Below, one piece after another: positions 26,705 through 33,272 of a DNA stretch of 53,795 nucleotides (its first letter is position 1; each line of letters starts with the position of its first letter). Below the pieces are notes generated by a model. That model was not told the DNA's origin. It worked only from the letters and a program-made list of their open reading frames with translations, and did no database searches. The translations under genes and the position numbers were made by a program. The DNA is from Bacteroidia bacterium (GTDB taxonomy: Bacteria > Bacteroidota > Ignavibacteria > UBA10030), in NCBI GenBank assembly GCA_022180565.1, contig BQML01000023.1, positions 1 to 53,795 of the forward strand. Reading direction: 5' to 3'.

Positions 26705-26989
26705 TTACTCGATCTCAAAAATCATATCAAATCGGGCAAAATGAAAAACATCCCTGATATGCTTGCTCATATTGATCAATTTCAGCCTCTTGCCCGATTG
26801 GCTCAGGCGCTTCTGGGTTGCCAGAAGAACTCCCAGTCCGGCGCTGGAGATATACTGAAGCTCCTTGAAGTCCACCTTGGCAGACTCGTTGATCCTGCCC
26901 AGAACTTCCATTGCTTTATCCGTTTGTGCGGCGTCCAACCTCCCGCTCAAGACTACATCGCCCTGATCGGTTATTTTGATCTCAAACAT
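26705..26989 (-). CDS. STAS-domain anti-sigma factor antagonist
   Basis: A 94-residue single STAS domain resembling SpoIIAA/RsbV. The motif LQYISSAGLGVLLATQK (about residues 44-60) carries the Ser that is phosphorylated by the partner kinase in known systems. It starts 3-4 bases after the RsbW-like kinase gene, so the two form a classic partner-switch pair. In known pairs the unphosphorylated STAS protein captures the kinase and frees its target. The target here is unknown; the ECF sigma factor encoded next is not of the class usually bound by RsbW-type kinases. Confidence 0.9.
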   Translation of the reverse strand: MFEIKITDQGDVVLSGRLDAAQTDKAMEVLGRINESAKVDFKELQYISSAGLGVLLATQKRLSQSGKRLKLINMSKHIRDVFHFARFDMIFEIE

Positions 26990-26992
26990 TGT

Positions 26993-27394
26993 TTACTCCA
27001 GCGGTAGGCGAAACGAGATGATGCTCGTTCTGTTTTGATGCTCATACTGAAGATTTTCGACAAGTTTCTGCACAAGGTAGATTCCCAGACCGCCCGGTTT
27101 CCGTTCTTCCAGAGACCGTTTCAGATCAACGCTCCTCTGCTTGCTGACGTCAAACGGATCGGAGTCCGGATCGGTGATCTGCACCAGTACCTCCTTTTTG
27201 TCAAAAGACAGATGCATGTGAATATCGCCTTTTCCGGACGGATTGTACTTCACCATGTTTGTAAAGAGTTCTTCCACCGCAAGGTCAAGCACGTATCGTA
27301 CCCTCTCGCTGATCGCATGAATCTGTGTAAACTCGTTCGTGAACTCAAACACGCTTTGGAGTTGTCCGAACGTGCGCCTGAAGGATCGGTCCAC
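26993..27394 (-). CDS. RsbW/SpoIIAB-like anti-sigma serine kinase (HATPase_c)
   Basis: A 133-residue GHKL ATPase domain with an N box (AVEELFTNMVKYN), G1 box (ITDPDSDPFD) and G2 box (KPGGLGIYLVQKLV). This is the compact single-domain kinase of partner-switching modules. The frame opens with a TTG at 27421 inside the amidohydrolase gene. A GTG at 27394, four bases after that gene's stop, fits coupling better and is used here; neither start has a good RBS. Substrate: the STAS protein encoded immediately downstream. Confidence 0.88.
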   Translation of the reverse strand: MDRSFRRTFGQLQSVFEFTNEFTQIHAISERVRYVLDLAVEELFTNMVKYNPSGKGDIHMHLSFDKKEVLVQITDPDSDPFDVSKQRSVDLKRSLEERKPGGLGIYLVQKLVENLQYEHQNRTSIISFRLPLE

Positions 27395-27398
27395 GACG

Positions 27399-28682
27399 TC
27401 AGAGTCCGTGTTTGTACACAATTCCCTCTTTCATAACGAAACCAATGTGCTCCAACGCACTGATGTCCTTCAATGGATCGCCGCGCGTCGCCACAATGTC
27501 CGCGAACGCCCCGGGCCTGATCTCGCCGATGGTTCCGCTCATCCCCAACAGATCCGCCGCCACCGTGGTTGCAGACTTGATGGCCTGCATCGGGGTCATG
27601 CCCCATTGAACCATGTAGGAAAATTCCTTGGCCTGATTCTCGGTCCACGCGAACCCTCCTGCATCAGTCCCAAAAGCGATCTTCACGCCTGCCTTCAAGG
27701 CCTTGGCAAAGGTGAGCCGAAGCCGGTCTTTGAGACTGAGAAAGACCGTATTGCCCTCGGCCGCCCTCCCCTCCGCAACCCACATATTCACATGAATCGT
27801 GGGGCACCAGAACACGCCGTTCTTTACCATAGCACGAATGCACTCGTCATCCATTGCCTGTCCGTGCTCGATGGTCTGTGCGCCCGCGGCAATGGCCGCC
27901 AGCACCCCATCCCGTGTCACCGCATGGGCAGCAAGCTTCTTGCGCAAGCGAAGAGTCTCTTCCCCGATAGCTGTGATCTCCTCCTTCGTGAAGTTCGGAA
28001 TACTCCTGAAGGTGCCGTCGGGAAGCTGATAGTAGCTTCCGTCCGCGTAGATTTTGATCCAGTCGGCCCCGTACGAGATCTGTTCGCGTACGGCCCGCCG
28101 CGCCTCGTCAACGCCGGTGATCTCCTGCACACCTTTGGGCATCTGCAATTCCCATGCATAGGAAGAATTGTTCAGGAGGTACCGGCCTGTGGTACTGATG
28201 GAACGCGTGGCAACGAACATCCGCGGGCCGATGATCACTCCGTTGTTGATCGCTTTCTTCAGATCAACATCGGCATACATGGCGCCTTCGGTTTCGAGGT
28301 CTCGGATCGCCGTGAAGCCGTTCATCAGAGCGGTCGAACAGGCGCGCGCAGCGCGGAGAGTCCGGTAGGGGATCGATTCTTTCAGGATCTGTTCGGCATA
28401 GTCCTCGGCCGTGATGTCGCCCTGAAGGAGGACATGGGTGTGACAATCGATGAGGCCGGGGAGCACCGTGGCCGAGGACAGGTCGATAAGAGCGGCCCCG
28501 GCGGGAATCTCAAGATTCTTGCCGACAGCTGTAATTCGTCCGTTTTCGATCAGGATAACAGCGTTCTCTAGGGGGGTGTCGGATCGCCCATCGATCAGCC
28601 TGCCGCATTGAAGGGCGGTGATTTGGGCGGAGAGGATTGCAGGAAGAACGGCGGTCAAAAATGTCAACGTGCGGAGCATCAA
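27399..28682 (-). CDS. Exported amidohydrolase (imidazolonepropionase-like)
   Basis: A 427-residue metal-dependent hydrolase with signal peptide (MMLRTLTFLTAVLPAILSAQ). Motifs in order: VLPGLIDCHTHV (HxH metal ligands), GADWIKIYADGSY (the Lys-bearing strand), LAAHAVTRDGV and AQTIEHG (His ligands), and FGTDAGGF (Asp). This matches exported members of the amidohydrolase superfamily often annotated as prolidase-like or imidazolonepropionase-like, probably acting on small amides or dipeptides. Start supported by GGAGG just upstream. It heads the strand run leading to the partner-switch and ECF genes and has its own promoter candidate. Confidence 0.88.
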   Translation of the reverse strand: MMLRTLTFLTAVLPAILSAQITALQCGRLIDGRSDTPLENAVILIENGRITAVGKNLEIPAGAALIDLSSATVLPGLIDCHTHVLLQGDITAEDYAEQILKESIPYRTLRAARACSTALMNGFTAIRDLETEGAMYADVDLKKAINNGVIIGPRMFVATRSISTTGRYLLNNSSYAWELQMPKGVQEITGVDEARRAVREQISYGADWIKIYADGSYYQLPDGTFRSIPNFTKEEITAIGEETLRLRKKLAAHAVTRDGVLAAIAAGAQTIEHGQAMDDECIRAMVKNGVFWCPTIHVNMWVAEGRAAEGNTVFLSLKDRLRLTFAKALKAGVKIAFGTDAGGFAWTENQAKEFSYMVQWGMTPMQAIKSATTVAADLLGMSGTIGEIRPGAFADIVATRGDPLKDISALEHIGFVMKEGIVYKHGL

Positions 28683-28723
28683 TCCTCCCTGAACGTTTGC
28701 GGTGCGGGATCGCGGCGGGAAGC

Positions 28724-28752
28724 AATATGATATATAGCCGGCTAAGAATCAA
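28724..28752 (-). promoter_or_regulatory. Promoter with palindromic spacer, upstream of the amidohydrolase gene
   Basis: TTGATT (28752..28747), 17-bp spacer, CATATT (28729..28724). The spacer holds the perfect 10-bp palindrome TAGCCGGCTA (28735-28744), a position typical for a repressor site. The -35 overlaps the end of the upstream lipoprotein gene (stop at 28742). Confidence 0.45.
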
Positions 28753-29680
28753 GGAACCGAAGGGTTTCCTGTTGACCAATGTCGAGAAGGATGATTCTGT
28801 CCGTGATGCCGGCCGAGTCCGCGAGCGCCAAAAGCTGTTCCATTGCATAGGTTGGGGAAGGATCGAAACCCTGAACGAGGGTCCGGTGATGCATCGGCAG
28901 CATCACCCTGGCGCCCACATCGTGAAATATCTCGAGGGCCTGGGCAGGATCGACATGGTAGCGCTCCATGAAATCCCGTGGCTCGATCGGTCCGATGGGC
29001 AGAATGGCAAGATCGATGCGGAACCGGCGTCCGATTTCCTTGAACAACTCCGGATGGTACCCCGTGTCGCCCGCGAAGAACACCGTGATTCCCCTGTACT
29101 CGATCACCCACCCCGTGTACCCGCGGTCACGCATCCAAAGCATGTCGAATCCGTACCGTCCGCTGAAGTGCTGAACGGGAACGGCGGTGAGGCGAACGCC
29201 CTCATGCTCGATTGCTTCCCAAGGCCGCAGCTCCTTCATTTCTTCAAAGCCCAATTCGGGGGTATACGGCAACGAGCCAAATGGCAAAAGGAGCTTCCCA
29301 TGCTTGGGAATCCTGTCCAGACTGCCGAAGCTGAAGTGATCAAAATGGATGTGTGAAATAAGCGTGAAATCGACCTGTGAGAGACGAGAAGGGTCAAGAC
29401 CGGGGGCAATCGTTCGTTTCATCACCATGCCGACAGTGTTCGTAAACAACGGATCGGTGAGGAACACTTTGTCGTGGATCTGGATCAGAACCGTGGCGTG
29501 ACCGGACCAGAGGACGGAGAACGTCCCGTCCTGCGCGTGGATCGTCTGCTCATAGCCCGGGGCCGCTTCCATGGGTCTCCCCATTTGTTCCACCGACTTC
29601 AGAAGGAACCTGTTCACCATGGAACTGCATCCTCCGAAAACCAGAAGCGCTGCGAGAGAAATGAGGAATGGTTGGATCAT
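28742..29680 (-). CDS. Metallo-beta-lactamase-fold lipoprotein (second of a tandem pair)
   Basis: A 312-residue protein with lipobox VFGGC (Cys18) and the MBL metal motif SHIHFDHFS, a later AGDTGYHPE segment (Asp ligand) and PMHHRTL (His). It belongs to the UlaG/NAPE-PLD-like branch of hydrolases. It is clearly paralogous to the next gene upstream and overlaps it by four bases (ATGA at 29677-29680), so the pair arose by tandem duplication and is co-translated. As lipoproteins they face the periplasm. Substrate unknown; phospholipid-derived or lactone substrates are possible from the family. Confidence 0.88.
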   Translation of the reverse strand: MIQPFLISLAALLVFGGCSSMVNRFLLKSVEQMGRPMEAAPGYEQTIHAQDGTFSVLWSGHATVLIQIHDKVFLTDPLFTNTVGMVMKRTIAPGLDPSRLSQVDFTLISHIHFDHFSFGSLDRIPKHGKLLLPFGSLPYTPELGFEEMKELRPWEAIEHEGVRLTAVPVQHFSGRYGFDMLWMRDRGYTGWVIEYRGITVFFAGDTGYHPELFKEIGRRFRIDLAILPIGPIEPRDFMERYHVDPAQALEIFHDVGARVMLPMHHRTLVQGFDPSPTYAMEQLLALADSAGITDRIILLDIGQQETLRFLDS

Positions 29681-30636
29681 GGGGTAACGACCGGACGTGA
29701 AGAGGGAATGATGATTCGTTGCTCACCGACATCGAGATCGACAATGCGGTCGGAGAGCCCCAGTTCGGAGGCAAGGGCGCGAAGCGTGATGATGGATTGC
29801 GCTGGATCCTCTTCAAATCCGTAAAAAAGGGTTTTGTGATGCACGGGAAGCATGTAGTCGGCACCGACATCCTGGAAGATCATCAATGCTCCCCGGGGGT
29901 GCACATGAATGCGGGATCCAACTTCCCAGGATCCTCCTGGACCGATAGGAATGACGGCCAGGTCGATTGTAAAGCGGCGGCCGATCTCCTTGAAGTACTC
30001 GGGATGGTATCCTGTGTCGCCCGCGAAAAAAACCGTGAGGTCCTTGTGTTGAACCACATAACCCGTGTAGCCGTGGTCGCGCATCCACGCTCCGTCGAAG
30101 CCGTATCGTCCGCTGAAATGCTGAACAGGAACTGCAGTGATGGTGAGTCCGGAATCTTCAACGGATGCCCAGGGTGCCAGTTCGTACACGGCGCGAAAAC
30201 CGAACTCGGGCGTGTATCGAAGAGCGCCAAGAGGGACTGCAAGGACGCCCCCGCGGGGAAGCTGTTCGAGACTTCCGTAGCTGAAGTGGTCAAAATGCGT
30301 ATGGGAAATCAGGGTTGCATCGAGTTTGGGGAGGATGGCGGGATCCATTCCGGGGGCAATGTAGCGCTTGACAACGATGCCCACCGTGCTCGTGAACAGC
30401 GGATCGGTCATGACCAGCTTGTCGTGCATCTGAATGAGCGCCGTTGCATGTCCCACCCAGGCGACGGCGAGGTCTGCCGAGGGCAGGAGGGGTTGAGTGA
30501 TCATCGATGGCGGCGATGAGATGGGTTCGTGGATGCGGCTCACGGAACGCGTGAACATCCGCGCGGCCCACGTACTACAACCGGTCAGAAGAAGAGCAAA
30601 ACCGAGAAATGCCAGAAAGAGAAGCCGGCGCGTCAT
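29677..30636 (-). CDS. Metallo-beta-lactamase-fold lipoprotein (first of a tandem pair)
   Basis: A 319-residue protein starting MTRRLLFLAFLGFALLLTGC (lipobox Cys20). It has HTHFDH, AGDTGYHPE and PVHHKTL in the same order as its downstream paralogue. The ATG shares one base with the stop of the upstream beta-barrel-like gene (TGATG at 30634-30638), which decides the start; the frame itself begins 11 codons earlier without support. The three genes 30636-31163, 29677-30636 and 28742-29680 form a tightly coupled operon. Confidence 0.87.
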   Translation of the reverse strand: MTRRLLFLAFLGFALLLTGCSTWAARMFTRSVSRIHEPISSPPSMITQPLLPSADLAVAWVGHATALIQMHDKLVMTDPLFTSTVGIVVKRYIAPGMDPAILPKLDATLISHTHFDHFSYGSLEQLPRGGVLAVPLGALRYTPEFGFRAVYELAPWASVEDSGLTITAVPVQHFSGRYGFDGAWMRDHGYTGYVVQHKDLTVFFAGDTGYHPEYFKEIGRRFTIDLAVIPIGPGGSWEVGSRIHVHPRGALMIFQDVGADYMLPVHHKTLFYGFEEDPAQSIITLRALASELGLSDRIVDLDVGEQRIIIPSSRPVVTP

Positions 30637-31163
30637 CAGAATACTCTGAATTCCAACGATCCGATCCATGCGGTGGGGTTGTCGGCATGTTTGAGATTGA
30701 GATGGAGCATTCCGAAGAGCGTGGAGATGCCGGCAATTTTAAACACGCGTGTGGTCCCGGCGACACGGTGGGCCCCCACGCCGAGGTTCAGCGTCAGATG
30801 CTCGCCGCGTTCGGACAAAGGAATGAATCCCATGATCCTGGCATAAGAGCCGAAATACGAGGAGCCGAGTTTGGACGTGTAAATCTGTCCTGCAACGCTC
30901 AGCTCGACCGACCCCGTGAAACGGGCGGTCGGTTCAACGATGAAGGAGTACCAGGGGGAGACATACCGGTTCATGCCGAAGGAGTACAGGAGCGGCGTGA
31001 CTTCCCACTCGAACCCGAAATTGGAAGTGCGGGCGTCGTTGTAGAGCGTGAGGGTGGGGAGAAGCTGAAGCGGAAGCCAGACGAGGAATTTGTCGGCGTT
31101 TTCTTGAGCGTTCGCCCTGGGAACCACACACACCAGAACAATGATGAGAAGAGATCTTTTCAT
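30636..31163 (-). CDS. Small exported outer-membrane-like protein
   Basis: A 175-residue protein with a signal peptide (MKRSLLIIVLVCVVPRANAQ). The rest is amphipathic beta with alternating aromatics and frequent Gly/Ser (FLVWLPLQLLPTLTLYND; GSSYFGSYARIMGFIPL), ending GSLEFRVF with a C-terminal Phe as in outer-membrane barrels. It may be an eight-stranded barrel. No family recognised. It is the first gene of the operon with the two MBL-fold lipoproteins, which suggests an outer-membrane or periplasmic context for them. The start at 31163 is chosen for its signal peptide; no RBS is evident. Confidence 0.65.
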   Translation of the reverse strand: MKRSLLIIVLVCVVPRANAQENADKFLVWLPLQLLPTLTLYNDARTSNFGFEWEVTPLLYSFGMNRYVSPWYSFIVEPTARFTGSVELSVAGQIYTSKLGSSYFGSYARIMGFIPLSERGEHLTLNLGVGAHRVAGTTRVFKIAGISTLFGMLHLNLKHADNPTAWIGSLEFRVF

Positions 31164-31451
31164 GGCAAGAGATACAACGCAGCGGCATATCTCAAAGTTC
31201 TGTAACGTAAGAACAAAAACGGCTGAAGCCAAGACCAAATAGGAAGCACAAACCGGGGGCCACCACGTTGCCCTTCCCCCGCAGTCCTTGGCCCGCTTGC
31301 GAGACTTCGAATCGGCATTCGCTGAGCAACAGGCAATTTTTTCCCCGCATATTGTGTCCCCCTTTCCGCGTTGGGCAAAGAAAAAGATTGAGGCCCGCGA
31401 GGGGAAACGTGAGGATTGAACAGCGACTGGAGGAGAAAGGACTACGGGATG
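31164..31451. other. 288-bp intergenic stretch without a supported gene
   Basis: Short frames on both strands are low-complexity and lack start signals. I found no convincing terminator, promoter or RNA structure, apart from a lone TTGTTC about 40 bases before the downstream gene. Confidence 0.5.
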
Positions 31452-31655
31452 CTACAGTTTCGAGAGATGGGAGCCGGCCTCCGTCCCGATATCGCTGTAG
31501 CTTATGAGTGTATTGCCATCGTTGTCCACTTCAAACTCGACCATGACCCCGGCCTGCATGAGGAGACTGAACAGGCGGGTTTCATCGTAGCCCTTCAGAT
31601 TGGGAAACTGGCCGTGGATCGTGGCAAGAAACTGATCATAGGGCACTTTCGGCAT
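31452..31655 (-). CDS. Small hypothetical protein (67 residues)
   Basis: Starts MPKVPYDQFLATIHG and ends GSHLSKL. It has a mixed helical/beta look with no signal peptide or membrane segment. A weak AGGG stands eight bases before the ATG. The frame also extends upstream to a TTG at 31724, which would add 23 residues containing four Cys (CSVSC, KC and a later VC), a possible metal site; the evidence does not decide between starts. It lies 93 bases after the ABM-domain gene on the same strand and may belong to the sodC operon. Confidence 0.5.
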   Translation of the reverse strand: MPKVPYDQFLATIHGQFPNLKGYDETRLFSLLMQAGVMVEFEVDNDGNTLISYSDIGTEAGSHLSKL

Positions 31656-31748
31656 CACACAGACCCTTTCTTCCTGATGCAACAGGCACTTTCCGCAAGA
31701 TACTGAACACGGAAAAACCTCCAATGATGCGCGTCACTCTTCGAAACG

Positions 31749-32507
31749 TTATCCGAAACTCTTCAGCGCGACGACATTGAACCCCTCGACCTTGAGACCA
31801 TCGGACGTTGTCGAACTTCCTTGCCGGGCCGGGTCCAGTTCGATCTTCCATTGCACCAGGTCGGTGAATGTATGCTTTACTTTTGCGACGAGTTCGGCAA
31901 AAAGTCCGCTCTGTTCATAGGCCGCGGCGTTTTCCCTGGAATCCCAAATCGTGACGGACAATGATTCCCTGTTGCCGCGGGAGGGCATGATCAAGTATGC
32001 ATGGAGACAGCCTTTTGCCGCCTGGAGGGCGGGAATGATCTCCTTGACATACAGGCTGTGGTATTCATCCTTCTTCTCCGGTTTTAGCATGACGGAGAGG
32101 ATACGCAAATACAGATTCATGCCCTTGAACCCGATATCTTGTTTCGTGGGAAGATCGAGAGAGACCGGGTAGGCGGAGACCGTTGGTTCCTGAGGCTGTT
32201 GGGAGTGCTCCAGTTTCATGTCGTGCGAGAGCCCCATTCGCCATTCTGTAGTCTCCTGGAGATAGGGACGCACAAGGCCCATCAGGCGCGCGAATGTTCC
32301 GCTCTCGACATATGCTTCAGCGTCCGCCACACTCTCCCAAAGGGTCAGTGACACGAAGTCCTCGGGATTCTTCGAACTTTGCATCAGCGAGGCATGCAGA
32401 CACCCCGGAACGCCCCGAAGGGCCGGAATGATTGAATCGGTGTAGGCCCTCTCGAGAGAATCGATGGCTGAGGGATGTACTTTGGCCCGGACGAGGCGGA
32501 GATACAT
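31749..32507 (-). CDS. Protein with two tandem ABM domains
   Basis: A 252-residue cytoplasmic protein with two related ferredoxin-like halves: residues ~1-85 (YLRLVRAKVHPSAIDSLERA ... FARLMGLVRPYL) and ~125-225 (NLYLRILSVMLKPEKKDEYH ... FAELVAKVKHTF). Each has the antibiotic biosynthesis monooxygenase (ABM) pattern, with a central GCLHA-x-L segment and a W-[ED]-S motif (TLWESVADAEAY; TIWDSRENAAAY). ABM folds act as small oxygenases or ligand-binding proteins. The start at 32507 is 20 bases after the sodC stop; the frame extends 23 codons into sodC without support. Co-transcription with sodC hints at an oxidative-stress context, which is inferred. Confidence 0.8.
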   Translation of the reverse strand: MYLRLVRAKVHPSAIDSLERAYTDSIIPALRGVPGCLHASLMQSSKNPEDFVSLTLWESVADAEAYVESGTFARLMGLVRPYLQETTEWRMGLSHDMKLEHSQQPQEPTVSAYPVSLDLPTKQDIGFKGMNLYLRILSVMLKPEKKDEYHSLYVKEIIPALQAAKGCLHAYLIMPSRGNRESLSVTIWDSRENAAAYEQSGLFAELVAKVKHTFTDLVQWKIELDPARQGSSTTSDGLKVEGFNVVALKSFG

Positions 32508-32526
32508 GACAAATAAAGTCCCGAAC

Positions 32527-33075
32527 CTACTGCGCCACGCCGATGACACCGCATGCAAGACGTCCGCCGGCGTCACCCGTGGGCTGGGTTTTCAGATCGT
32601 CCGCTTTCTCGTGAACAATAACGCCCCGGCCGATGATTGAATTCGGTCCGGAGAAGGAGAGCAGGTGATCAACAACTTCGAGATGAGCGTTGCCGTTCTT
32701 ATCGGCTTCAATATTTCCCAAGTCTCCGATATGACGTTTTCCGGCGGAAGGGCCGCTGTGAGGCATGTTGGTTGGATTGAAGTGGCCGCCGGCCGACGTT
32801 GCGTTGTCCGCTGTGCAGTCCCCGTACTCGTGAATGTGGAAGCCGTGGTGCCCGGGAGAAAGCCCCGAGACGTGGGCGGTGACTTTGATGCCGCCCTCCA
32901 CGGTTTCAAACCAGACAATACCTGAAGTCGTGTTCCCCTTGGTGGGGTGAAGAACGGCGACGGCTTTTTGGATCACGGCGCGGTTCGCGGGCTCGTGCTT
33001 CATGTGGTCCTGAGCCAAAAGATCGGAACCGGCTGACAATGCGGCGCACAAGAGCACAAGAAGAGATTTGTTCAT
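32527..33075 (-). CDS. sodC: Periplasmic Cu/Zn superoxide dismutase
   Basis: A 182-residue SodC: signal peptide (MNKSLLVLLCAALSAGSDLLAQ), copper/zinc ligands in HGFHIHEYGDC, GGHFNP, HIGDLGNI and VIVHEKADD, and the C-terminal GDAGGRLACGVIG with the active-site Arg and disulfide Cys. It converts superoxide to peroxide and oxygen in the periplasm. The ATG at 33075 is preceded by GAAGGAGG; the frame's earlier start at 33171 would spoil the signal peptide. A strong promoter lies at 33124-33152. The ABM-domain gene follows within 20 bases. Confidence 0.95.
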   Translation of the reverse strand: MNKSLLVLLCAALSAGSDLLAQDHMKHEPANRAVIQKAVAVLHPTKGNTTSGIVWFETVEGGIKVTAHVSGLSPGHHGFHIHEYGDCTADNATSAGGHFNPTNMPHSGPSAGKRHIGDLGNIEADKNGNAHLEVVDHLLSFSGPNSIIGRGVIVHEKADDLKTQPTGDAGGRLACGVIGVAQ

Positions 33076-33123
33076 AGCATGGCCTCCTTCACAGAATCTG
33101 TTCTCGGACAAAAAAGGAATAAA

Positions 33124-33152
33124 AATGTAACCAACGCACGCGTGAAGGTCAA
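33124..33152 (-). promoter_or_regulatory. Sigma-70-type promoter for sodC
   Basis: TTGACC (33152..33147), 17-bp spacer, TACATT (33129..33124) on the minus strand, about 50 bases before the sodC ATG. The spacer contains the palindrome CACGCGTG (33138-33145). Confidence 0.65.
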
Positions 33153-33272
33153 TACTCTCCAAATCCCACAAGAGAAAGAGGGTAGTTCTCCAAGAGGTTC
33201 CCTGTGTTCGGGCGTCTCTGGGAAGTCGTTGTCACGGGCGCAGATTGTTCGAGCGAGCCGCACCGTTTTCGT

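Noticed and set aside
27339-28571. A 410-codon plus-strand frame opposite the amidohydrolase
   Set aside because: Antisense shadow; the minus frame has all metal motifs.
31160-31507. Short frames on both strands in the intergenic stretch after the small barrel-like protein gene
   Set aside because: Basic, Pro/Arg-rich translations without start signals, partly overlapping real genes.
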